Origin: Candidatus Binataceae bacterium
GTDB taxonomy: Bacteria > Desulfobacterota > Binatia > Binatales > Binataceae
Direction of reading: 5' to 3'
DNA: 52,534 nucleotides
Assembly: GCA_036495685.1 (NCBI GenBank)
Contig: DASXMJ010000040.1
Span: 1-52,534 of the forward strand
In this document: positions 25,369 through 32,467 of the stretch, piece after piece
How positions within the stretch are numbered: position 1 is the stretch's first letter
How the letters are laid out: every line of letters begins with the position of its first letter
Made by a program: the position numbers and the translations under genes
The notes under the pieces: model-generated
What the model saw: only the letters and a program-made list of their open reading frames with translations
The model's database searches: none
Told to the model about the DNA's origin: nothing

Positions 25369-25593
25369 GTGATCAAAGAAGAGAATTTCCGCTGGAGGCG
25401 GCAAAGTCGAGCACTCAGTCAAGATGGCGATCTGGGTGCGGTGCGCTACCGCGCCGCTCGAACGGTCATCGATCCCCGATGGCTCGAGATGTTTTTTCCG
25501 GATCCTGAGTCGCGGCCGCCATCCCATGCCCTCGCTTACCAGCTGGGCGATCCGATGCTTATCCAGTGTGAGTTTTTGGCGGCGGTGGAGTAA
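25369..25593 (+). CDS. small hypothetical protein
   Basis: A 74-residue open frame from a GTG start (GGGAG at 25352-25356, somewhat far), filling the gap between the extradiol dioxygenase and the first RraA gene and ending 4 bp before it. Residues TVIDPRWLEMFFPDPES and AYQLGDPMLIQCEFLA look protein-like rather than random. I recognise no family. It could be a small accessory subunit; it does not look like LigA. Confidence 0.4.
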   Translation: MIKEENFRWRRQSRALSQDGDLGAVRYRAARTVIDPRWLEMFFPDPESRPPSHALAYQLGDPMLIQCEFLAAVE

Positions 25594-25597
25594 CTGA

Positions 25598-26281
25598 ATG
25601 GCAACCTTGAACCACAACGGAACGCCCGATCATTCGTTGATTGAGCGGCTTCGCAAACTGGACACCTGCGTTGTCTCCGACGCGCTCGATCAGCTGAAGT
25701 TGCGAGGGGCTGTTATTGGCCTGCGCGCCGTATCGGTTCCGCGCCGAATCGCCGGGCGTGCTGTCACTGTTCAATTGAGGACGGCCAATGGACAAGCGCC
25801 GAGCCGCCATCTCTGCACCGCGGCGGTGGATGCTTCTGGGCCCGGCGATGTGATCGTTGTCGCGCATGAAGGACGGGTCGATGTCGCCGGCTGGGGCGGA
25901 ATCCTCTCCCTCGGGGCAACCACTCGTGAGATTGAGGGCGTCGTCGTCGACGGTGCCTGCCGCGATATCGATGAAAGCATTGAGCTCGGCTTGCCCATCT
26001 ATGCGCGTGCGAACGTACCGGTCACCGCGCGGGGCAGGATCGTTGAGAAATCGTGGAATGAACCAATCACGGTCGATGGAGTAACCGTAGCTCCCGGAGA
26101 CCTGGTTGTTGCGGATGGCAGCGGAGTGGTGTTTGTCGCTGCGGGCCAGGCCGAAGCGGTTGTCGGCGTCGCGGAAACCATCGCCCGCCGTGAAGCTGCG
26201 ATGGCCGAGGCGGTGCGAGCGGGCCAGCCGCTCGCTGAAGTAATGAACCGCTCCTACGAGCAACTCGCGACAAAATTGTGA
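25598..26281 (+). CDS. RraA/LigK-like aldolase family protein 1
   Basis: 227 residues. The class II HMG/CHA aldolase (RraA-fold) pattern is present: VVSDALDQL near 27-35, GWGGILSLGAT, VVVDGACRDIDES with the catalytic Arg-Asp pair, and PGDLVVADGSGVV. LigK, a member of this fold, cleaves 4-carboxy-4-hydroxy-2-oxoadipate, the last step of the protocatechuate 4,5-cleavage path, which fits the neighbours. RNase E inhibition is known only for the RraA branch. The stop overlaps the start of the next RraA-like gene (TGATG). Confidence 0.9.
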   Translation: MATLNHNGTPDHSLIERLRKLDTCVVSDALDQLKLRGAVIGLRAVSVPRRIAGRAVTVQLRTANGQAPSRHLCTAAVDASGPGDVIVVAHEGRVDVAGWGGILSLGATTREIEGVVVDGACRDIDESIELGLPIYARANVPVTARGRIVEKSWNEPITVDGVTVAPGDLVVADGSGVVFVAAGQAEAVVGVAETIARREAAMAEAVRAGQPLAEVMNRSYEQLATKL

Positions 26282-26934
26282 TGGACGACAAGCAAAGAAT
26301 CAAAACGTTACGCGCGCTCGATGTCACGAGCGTCAGCGACGCCCTGGATCGGCTTGGGATCGCGGGGCAATGCCACGGCATCATGCCGCTTGATCGTTCG
26401 TTTCGCCTCGCGGGTCGCGCATTCACGCTTCGCTACGTCGCGACTGACGGGAAACCGGGAACCGTCGGCGACTACATCGATGACCTTGGCCCGGGAGACG
26501 TGCCCGTACTCGACAACCAGGGTCGTACCGACGCAACTGTCTGGGGTGATCTCCTGACCTTCACCGCGAATCGGCGTGGCGTAAGTGGAACGGTGATCGA
26601 CGGAGTCTGCCGTGACATCGATCGCAGCGTTCAACTCGCCTATCCGATCTTCGCGCGCGGCAATTGGATGCGGACGGGGAAGGATCGTGTGCGGCTCGAC
26701 GGCACCAACGTCCCTGTTTCCATCGGTGGCGTTACAGTTAATGCGGGAGACTACCTGGTAGGCGATGCCGACGGAGTGGTGACGATCCCGGCATCGCGAA
26801 TCGACGAAGTGATCGGCGCCGCGACCGAAATAGCTACGGCCGAGGATCGGATTCGCAACGCGATTGAGAAGGGCCAGGACTTAAGATCCGCGCGGGCTGC
26901 CGTGGGTTATTTCGACCTTCAGCGCAGGGGCTGA
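26281..26934 (+). CDS. RraA/LigK-like aldolase family protein 2
   Basis: 217 residues from the ATG at 26281, which shares one base with the preceding stop codon. Family segments: SVSDALDRLGI, VWGDLLTFTA, VIDGVCRDIDRS and AGDYLVGDADGVV. It is a diverged paralogue of the gene before it. The tandem pair may form a heteromer or act on two related oxo-acids. It is followed 19 bp later by a Rieske oxygenase gene. Confidence 0.9.
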   Translation: MDDKQRIKTLRALDVTSVSDALDRLGIAGQCHGIMPLDRSFRLAGRAFTLRYVATDGKPGTVGDYIDDLGPGDVPVLDNQGRTDATVWGDLLTFTANRRGVSGTVIDGVCRDIDRSVQLAYPIFARGNWMRTGKDRVRLDGTNVPVSIGGVTVNAGDYLVGDADGVVTIPASRIDEVIGAATEIATAEDRIRNAIEKGQDLRSARAAVGYFDLQRRG

Positions 26935-26953
26935 TTTACAGCGGGCACCGGAA

Positions 26954-28240
26954 ATGCTCGACGAACAGCGAAATCAAACATTGACGCAGGCGGGCCGCGG
27001 CACGCCGATGGGCGAATTGATGCGCCGATACTGGCATCCGATCGCGGCGGTAACGGAATTAGAAAACAATCCGGTCAAGGCTATCCGCCTGATGGGAGAA
27101 AACCTCGTATTGTATCGAGATGGGGGTGGAACCTACGGCCTCCTCCAACGCAAATGTGCGCATCGGGGTGCAGACCTCTCTTACGGTTTCGTGGAGGATT
27201 GCGGACTCCGCTGCCACTACCATGGATGGCTGTACGATCACACCGGACGCTGTGCTCAGCAGCCATACGAGGAGCGGCTCGACCCCGCCGCAAAGCTCAG
27301 GAAATCTATCCGGATGCAGGCTTATCCGGTTGAGGTCAAAGCCGGTTTGGTATGGGCCTACCTTGGACCCCAACCCCTTCCTTTAGTACCGACGTGGGAG
27401 CCGTTTACCTGGAGCAACGGCTTCGTTCAGATCGTATTTGCAGAAATTCCCTGCAATTGGCTTCAAGCGCAGGAGAACTCGATCGATCCCGTTCACTTTG
27501 AATGGATGCACGACAACTGGGGCATCCGTCGGCTTCATTTGAATGAGACCACTTACGCACCCGCGCATCTGAAACTGGATTTCGATGAGTTCGAATACGG
27601 CTTTACCTACAAGCGCGTACGCGAAGGTTCCGATGAATCCGGGCCACTCTGGAGAATCGGCCGCGTATGCCTTTGGCCTAATGCCCTCTTCACTGGGGAG
27701 CATTTCGAATGGCGGGTGCCCATCGACGACGAGAACACGCTGAGCGTTACGTGGGCCTTTACGCGCGTTCCGCACGAAAGCGAACCCTATCGTCAGAGCC
27801 GAATCCCCTATTGGCACGGCCCGATCAGGGATCCCCAAACCGGGCGATGGATTTCTAGCCACGTAATGAACCAGGACTTCATTGCCTGGGTTGGACAGGG
27901 GAGTATTTCAGACCGCACCATCGAGCACCTTGGCGCGAGCGATCGTGGAATCTCGATGATTCGAAGGAGATTCTTCAAAGACCTCGAAGCCGTTGAACGC
28001 GGAGAGGATCCCAAAGCAATCGTGCGCGATCGCGAAACCAATGTGCGAATTGATCTTCCAATTGCGGAACGCGACCTATGGGTCCATGGAATGACGCGAA
28101 AGCGCTTCGCCCAACACAACCAGGAGCGATTTCGTATGTTTGGCGCCTACACCTACCAGGCGGGGCAGCCGGAAGCCGTTAAGCGGCAATTTGAAGAAGC
28201 GATCGGCATGACCGTCGAGGAATGCATCGCGGAACGATAG
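26954..28240 (+). CDS. Rieske non-heme iron oxygenase, alpha subunit
   Basis: 428 residues. Rieske ligands Cys68 and His70 (CAHRGADL) and Cys87 and His90 (CHYHGW); mononuclear iron region ENSIDPVHFEWMHDNWG with His181 and His186. It resembles the gene at 21749-23098 over the N-terminal 200 residues but has its own C-terminal substrate domain. Probably an aromatic hydroxylase or O-demethylase that needs a separate reductase, not seen here. Co-directional with the RraA pair and probably part of one transcript with LigJ- and LigB-like genes. Confidence 0.93.
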   Translation: MLDEQRNQTLTQAGRGTPMGELMRRYWHPIAAVTELENNPVKAIRLMGENLVLYRDGGGTYGLLQRKCAHRGADLSYGFVEDCGLRCHYHGWLYDHTGRCAQQPYEERLDPAAKLRKSIRMQAYPVEVKAGLVWAYLGPQPLPLVPTWEPFTWSNGFVQIVFAEIPCNWLQAQENSIDPVHFEWMHDNWGIRRLHLNETTYAPAHLKLDFDEFEYGFTYKRVREGSDESGPLWRIGRVCLWPNALFTGEHFEWRVPIDDENTLSVTWAFTRVPHESEPYRQSRIPYWHGPIRDPQTGRWISSHVMNQDFIAWVGQGSISDRTIEHLGASDRGISMIRRRFFKDLEAVERGEDPKAIVRDRETNVRIDLPIAERDLWVHGMTRKRFAQHNQERFRMFGAYTYQAGQPEAVKRQFEEAIGMTVEECIAER

Positions 28241-28298
28241 CCTTGAGTGAGCTTTCGGCCCAGGCCACCCCCACCCTGAACCGAGCCCAGGAAGCGAT

Positions 28299-29246
28299 AT
28301 GGTTCTAATCACCGGCGGGATGGGCTTTATCGGACTTCACACCGCCCGAGCATTTCTTTCCGCGGGTGAGAAAGTAGTTCTAACCCGATTTCGCGCGACC
28401 CGGGAGGCCGAGTTTATCAAGAGCAACGCTGATCGCGTCACCGTCGTAAACCTCGACGTGACTAGCGCATTTGAATGCCTTGAGGTTATCCGGCGACATC
28501 GCATTGAAAGCATCGTTCATCTTTCAGCTCCGGGGCTCGGCACGTTGCCCCCCGGGGAAGAGCTGCGAGTCAATTTGGTTGGGCTGATGAACCTGCTCGA
28601 AGCTGCCCGGCTAAGCGGTGTCTCGCGGGTCTCTTTAGCCAGCTCGATTGCAGTTTACGCGGGTCTGACGGAGGGTCCATTTCGAGAGGACCAGCCGTTG
28701 CGCATCGAATCTTCCAGTCCCACCGAAGCATTCAAGAAATCGATCGAAACGCTTTCGCTTCACCATTCGGAACGCAGCGGATTGGAGGTGATCGTTCTTC
28801 GAATCGCAGCGATTTGGGGTCCGCTATATCATTCGATGTTCAACCTGCCGAGCCGAATGGTTCACGGCGCTCTCGGAAACGGAAAAGTAGATCTGACCTC
28901 CGGTCCCGGAGACCTTCCGTATGAAGAGGACGCCATCGACCTTTGTTATGTGAGTGACTGTGCCGCGGCCATCCGCTTGCTGCATCGCGCAAAGAGCTTG
29001 AATCATCGGATTTACAACGTGGGATCGGGAGTTGCGACTTCAAATGAAGACCTAAGGCGAACGGTGATCCACACCATGCCAAATGCGAAGATCGCTCTGC
29101 ATCCAGGCCGGAGCCGCGCCTATCGGCGTGATGCCCACATGAACCTCGATCGCCTTCGCGCGGACACTGGATATCAGCCGCGATACGACGTCGCTAGGGG
29201 CATCGCTGAGTATGCCGATTGGCTGCGAGCCGGCAATCCGTTCTGA
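28299..29246 (+). CDS. NAD-dependent epimerase/dehydratase-fold protein lacking the Tyr-Lys pair
   Basis: 315 residues of extended-SDR fold: the dinucleotide loop GGMGFIGLH starts at residue 6, VHLSAPG follows at about 73, and SLASSIAVYAG gives the catalytic Ser region. In extended SDRs YxxSK follows; here the aligned segment is EAFKKSIETL, with Phe for Tyr and Ile for Lys. The fold is intact, but standard SDR catalysis may be lost, so it could act as a binding protein or use other residues. It lies 58 bp after the Rieske gene on the same strand. Confidence 0.85.
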   Translation: MVLITGGMGFIGLHTARAFLSAGEKVVLTRFRATREAEFIKSNADRVTVVNLDVTSAFECLEVIRRHRIESIVHLSAPGLGTLPPGEELRVNLVGLMNLLEAARLSGVSRVSLASSIAVYAGLTEGPFREDQPLRIESSSPTEAFKKSIETLSLHHSERSGLEVIVLRIAAIWGPLYHSMFNLPSRMVHGALGNGKVDLTSGPGDLPYEEDAIDLCYVSDCAAAIRLLHRAKSLNHRIYNVGSGVATSNEDLRRTVIHTMPNAKIALHPGRSRAYRRDAHMNLDRLRADTGYQPRYDVARGIAEYADWLRAGNPF

Positions 29247-29346
29247 ATCCCGCGCATCGGACACTCGTCATCAGAAACAGATTGTTGCCAAATCCGAGCT
29301 TTCTGGCTCAAGATCGATGCATCTCAGTTATGAACGGAGCCGCCGC

Positions 29347-30264
29347 GTGGAATGGCAGCAACTCAGGTATTTTCGCACTATCGCTAAAACCCAGCATCTG
29401 GGACGGGCTGCCGCAGAGCTTGGCGTATCCCAGCCGGCTCTGAGCCGGACTATCGCCCGCCTCGAGACTGAGTTCGGCACGCCACTGTTCGATCGAAAGG
29501 GCAGATCCATCCTTCTCAATCGCTACGGACGCGCCCTGCTCACGAGGGTTGAACGTGCTCTGCAGGAACTGGAGGACGCCCACAAAGAACTGACCGACAT
29601 TTTCAATGAAGAGAGCGGAACGGTTTCGCTGGCCTTTCTGGCTACTCTCGGAACTTGGTTGGTACCCGACTTGATGCGAGGGTTCCAGGTCAAACATCCG
29701 AAAATGAACTTTCGTCTGCTCCAGGGACCGGCCCCTACACTACTTTCACGTCTGATGAGCGGCGACGTAGACCTCTGTCTGGTATCGCCAAGATTCGAAG
29801 AACCGCAGGTCGAATGGCTACCGATCGGCGAAGAGGAGCTATTTGTACTGGTTCCGGAGACGCACCCTCTGGCACGCAAACGCTCGGTTAAGTTAAAGGA
29901 TATCGCCGAGGAGGCGTTCATCTCGCTGAAACCCGGCTATGGGCTGCGCCGAGTAACCGACCAACTTTGTGCGCAGGCCGGATTCAAGCCACGCATCAAC
30001 TTCGAGGGAGAAGAAGTCTCAACCTTGTGGGGACTCGTCGGCGCGGGGCTTGGAATTGCGATAGGCCCACGTCTCGCCGTAACCGCCCCCGGGACTCCTA
30101 CAGCAGTGCAGGTCTCGGAGCCGCGTTGCAGCCGCGCCATCGGCTTGGCGTGGATGAAGAAGCGATACCTGTCATCCGCTTCCAGGTCTTTCTTGGAGTT
30201 CATTCGCGCTCGTTTCAAGCGCTTGGGTTTTCTAGATCCACGCTCATCGATCGGTCGCACCTGA
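29347..30264 (+). CDS. LysR family transcriptional regulator
   Basis: 305 residues from the GTG at 29347 (giving MEWQQLRYF, the usual LysR opening), with CGGAG at 29335-29339; an ATG at 29317 is the alternative start. The helix-turn-helix is at about 16-40 (LGRAAAELGVSQPALSRTIARLE). A periplasmic-binding-protein-like effector domain covers 90-290, with VGAGLGIAIGP typical of the ligand cleft. It closes the aromatic-degradation block and is the natural candidate regulator, but it is co-directional rather than divergent, so the target promoter is not obvious. Confidence 0.92.
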   Translation: MEWQQLRYFRTIAKTQHLGRAAAELGVSQPALSRTIARLETEFGTPLFDRKGRSILLNRYGRALLTRVERALQELEDAHKELTDIFNEESGTVSLAFLATLGTWLVPDLMRGFQVKHPKMNFRLLQGPAPTLLSRLMSGDVDLCLVSPRFEEPQVEWLPIGEEELFVLVPETHPLARKRSVKLKDIAEEAFISLKPGYGLRRVTDQLCAQAGFKPRINFEGEEVSTLWGLVGAGLGIAIGPRLAVTAPGTPTAVQVSEPRCSRAIGLAWMKKRYLSSASRSFLEFIRARFKRLGFLDPRSSIGRT

Positions 30265-30570
30265 CGCGCTCGCCTTCGGCTCAATTCATGTCGGGTCGGC
30301 GCATAGCTGGCGCCCACCCTGCGATAAGACGGATATTCGGAGTTTCGAGCTATCTGTTCGCCGCAACTTCGCCGAAACCGTCGAAGCTCCTGTGATTGCG
30401 ACTATCTTCATCTTAATTCGCTGCTCACGGAACGAGTCGCGAGCCAACCTCTAGTCCAACCGGCTCGCGTTGCACACTTTTCCCCTTCTACCGAACAACA
30501 AGTTCTGTTCGGCGCTCCTGTCACACTCGTCCGCGGCGCGTGTCTAATGAGACAGAGGAGGACAAAAAAT
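30265..30570. other. intergenic region ahead of SnoaL-ECF pair, with hairpin
   Basis: No gene seen. It holds a perfect 7-bp hairpin, CCGAACA (30491-30497) with TGTTCGG (30506-30512), and the promoter-like motif described separately at 30519-30544. The leader of the SnoaL-like gene follows. Confidence 0.5.
30519..30544 (+). promoter_or_regulatory. ECF41-like promoter motif
   Basis: TGTCACA at 30519-30525 followed after 15 bases by TGTC at 30541-30544. The published ECF41 target consensus is TGTCACA with about 16 bases to CGTC, so this matches except for one base in the -10 element. It is 27 bp upstream of the SnoaL-like gene start, and the next gene encodes an ECF sigma factor. Confidence 0.4.
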
Positions 30571-30960
30571 ATGAGCGTGAGTGAAATCCAAGCCCTGGCA
30601 CAGCGCTTTGCAGATGCGTTCGACAAGAACGACATGAAAAGCGCCTTGGAGATGCTCTCCGAGGACGTCGAGGTGATTGACCACGTGCCATATCGATTCG
30701 ACGGCAAGCTGCTCTTTGCCAAATATTTAAACGAAACCTTCGGGGGGATCGCCTCGACGAGTTTCGGCTTCCGGCAGCCATCATGTCGCGTGTACAACGA
30801 TAACGTGGGAATCGTGAACGCCTACGACATGTTCGTGGGAGCGACCAAAGACGGGAAGGCCCTGACGCTTCACGGACGAACCACGCTGGTGTTCGTCAAA
30901 CAAGGCGGTAATTGGAAGATTGTGAGCTGCCACTTCTCAGCAATGCCGCAGACCTCGTGA
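30571..30960 (+). CDS. SnoaL-like (NTF2-fold) protein, copy A
   Basis: 129 residues from the ATG at 30571, with GAGGAGG ahead of it. It is a small NTF2/SnoaL-like cone fold: AQRFADAFDKNDMKSALEML, then VIDHVPYRFDG and LHGRTTLVFVKQGGNWKIVS. A close paralogue of equal length lies at 51570-51959, sharing DHVPYRFD, FGFRQ and HGRTTLVF. No catalytic residues can be assigned. It is followed 40 bp later by an ECF sigma-factor gene. In ECF41 sigma factors a SnoaL-like domain is fused to the sigma factor as a regulatory part, so this separate protein could be its partner. Confidence 0.8.
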   Translation: MSVSEIQALAQRFADAFDKNDMKSALEMLSEDVEVIDHVPYRFDGKLLFAKYLNETFGGIASTSFGFRQPSCRVYNDNVGIVNAYDMFVGATKDGKALTLHGRTTLVFVKQGGNWKIVSCHFSAMPQTS

Positions 30961-31000
30961 ACCGCAAGCGGTGGTGACGCGATCCGCCAGGAGGCAAGTA

Positions 31001-31870
31001 ATGGTAGTCGATAACCCCTTGGCCGAAAATGCGCCGAGCGAGCGCGAGGATGAAAATCTTGTCCTGCGCGCTCGCGCCGGCGATCGCAAGGCGCTGGAGG
31101 ATCTGGTCGAACGCCATCAGGCGTGGATCTACAACATCGCGTTGCGCATGCTGTTCCATCCTGAGGATGCAGAGGATGCAACGCAGGAGATTCTCGTCAA
31201 GGTAGTGACCCGGCTTTCGTCCTTTGAAGGGCGGAGCAGCCTCCGGACCTGGATCTACCGGATAGTCGTCAATCATGTGCTCAACATGAGGAGGGGAAGG
31301 GTCGAGGACCCCCTAATAGACTTTCGTCGCTACGGCGAGGAACTCGATGCGACACCCGACCTCGACCCACCTGATCTTAAAGGAGTGTCGCCTGACGGGA
31401 ATCTACTCGTCACCGAAGCGATGCTTGCCTGTACTTCCGGGATGCTGCTCTGCCTCGATCGCGAGCAGCGCCTCGCTTACATCCTAGGCGCCATCTTGGG
31501 AGTCAGCGACGCCGTCGCCGCCGAAGTATTGGAGATCACGCCAGAGAACTTTCGCCAACGGCTGGCCCGCGCTCGACGGGACCTGCGCAACTTCATGAAC
31601 GACAAGTGCGGGCTGGTGAATCCGGCGAATTCATGCCGATGCGCCAAGAAGACCCGCGGCTTCATTCAAGCTGGCCACGTCGATCCCGAAAATCTACTCT
31701 TTGTCCGCGAGCGAATCTGCAAGGTGCGCGAAGCCGCGCCCAAGACGTATCAGACCGTCAAGACGCTGGACGACAAATGCGCGGAGATCTACCGCGGACA
31801 TCCGTTCTACAGACCTCCGGACCTCGTGAAAATGATGCGGAAGCTGCTCGCGAGCCCTGCTCTGCCGTGA
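31001..31870 (+). CDS. ECF-type sigma-70 factor with cysteine-containing C-terminal tail
   Basis: 289 residues from the ATG at 31001 with AGGAGG ahead of it. Sigma-2 is at about 35-110 (NIALRMLFHPEDAEDATQEI, then RTWIYRIVVNHVLNMRR) and sigma-4 at about 145-205 (VSDAVAAEVLEITPENFRQR). An unusual tail follows from about 206 with five cysteines (KCGL, SCRC, RICK, DKCA). Cysteine-rich tails in ECF factors such as CorE sense metals, so a redox or metal signal is possible but not shown. No anti-sigma gene is adjacent; the SnoaL-like gene upstream is the only partner candidate. Confidence 0.88.
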   Translation: MVVDNPLAENAPSEREDENLVLRARAGDRKALEDLVERHQAWIYNIALRMLFHPEDAEDATQEILVKVVTRLSSFEGRSSLRTWIYRIVVNHVLNMRRGRVEDPLIDFRRYGEELDATPDLDPPDLKGVSPDGNLLVTEAMLACTSGMLLCLDREQRLAYILGAILGVSDAVAAEVLEITPENFRQRLARARRDLRNFMNDKCGLVNPANSCRCAKKTRGFIQAGHVDPENLLFVRERICKVREAAPKTYQTVKTLDDKCAEIYRGHPFYRPPDLVKMMRKLLASPALP

Positions 31871-31887
31871 AGCGGGGAGGTAAGTCG

Positions 31888-31926
31888 ATGTTTGCGGTAT
31901 ACGCCGCGGGACCGACGACCTGCTGA
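31888..31926 (+). pseudogene. gene start cut off by a tRNA fragment
   Basis: GGGGAGG at 31874-31880 is correctly spaced from an ATG at 31888 that opens MFAVYAAGPTTC and then a stop. From 31911 the sequence becomes identical to part of the tRNA-Thr gene fragment described at 46243-46287. So an operon gene after the sigma factor seems to have been cut after about seven codons by an insertion or recombination event. The residue pattern MFAVYA would fit the start of an MDR dehydrogenase, but this is too short to be sure. Confidence 0.5.
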
Positions 31927-31933
31927 TTACGAA
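31911..31933 (-). repeat. 23-nt tRNA-Thr(CGT) fragment (possible att remnant, copy 1)
   Basis: This 23-base sequence, beginning ACCGACGACC and ending GATTACGAA, is identical to 46265-46287. On the minus strand it is the anticodon loop, 3' anticodon stem, variable loop and part of the T arm of a tRNA-Thr with anticodon CGT. The adjoining right-hand sequences (AGGCTTGTCAGCAAGTTC here) also resemble those after the second copy, as expected of integration sites of one element family. Confidence 0.65.
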
Positions 31934-32038
31934 AGGCTTGTCAGCAAGTTCCTAAAGTCAGGTTCACTAAGCGCCTGATTTCACGACCTTTTTCGTGAAT
32001 TCACTGCTGATTGAAAATCAGCTCCTATCATTCCCTAC

Positions 32039-32449
32039 TCATCTATTCTCATTCTTCTTTCCGACAGCCGCGCGAACTCCTGCGACCACCTCCGCCAGTG
32101 CGGTACCAGTCGGGAAGACGGCGCTGGCGCCCGCCTCGAGCATCGCGGGAATTTCCTGTGGCGTTATCGTCCCGCCCACGAGGATCGCGACCTCGGCAGC
32201 GCGTTCGCCCAGGGCCTCCTTCAGGCGGCGGGTCAGCGGCAAGTGCGCTCCTGAGAGGATACTGAGGCCGATCGCATCAACATCCTCTTGCAGTGCGACT
32301 TCGGCGATATGCTCCACGTTCTGACGGAGCCCGGTGTAGATCACTTCCATACCGGCATCGCGTAGCGCGTAGGCGACTACCTTTGCTCCGCGGTCGTGGC
32401 CGTCCAGCCCGGGTTTCGCGATCAACACACGAATCCGACGCTCATCCAT
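32039..32449 (-). CDS. B12-binding small subunit of acyl-CoA mutase
   Basis: 136 residues of a cobalamin-binding domain. The lower-ligand motif is GLDGHDRG (Asp-x-His-x-x-Gly) at about 15-22, SILSG lies at about 63 and ILVGGTITP at about 89. It is a separate polypeptide, as in archaeal-type methylmalonyl-CoA mutase, isobutyryl-CoA mutase and 2-hydroxyisobutyryl-CoA mutase. It starts 18 bp after the large-subunit stop on the same strand. No G-protein chaperone (MeaB/ArgK) gene is nearby. Confidence 0.93.
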   Translation of the reverse strand: MDERRIRVLIAKPGLDGHDRGAKVVAYALRDAGMEVIYTGLRQNVEHIAEVALQEDVDAIGLSILSGAHLPLTRRLKEALGERAAEVAILVGGTITPQEIPAMLEAGASAVFPTGTALAEVVAGVRAAVGKKNENR

Positions 32450-32467
32450 CGAGACCCCTCCCGCGGA

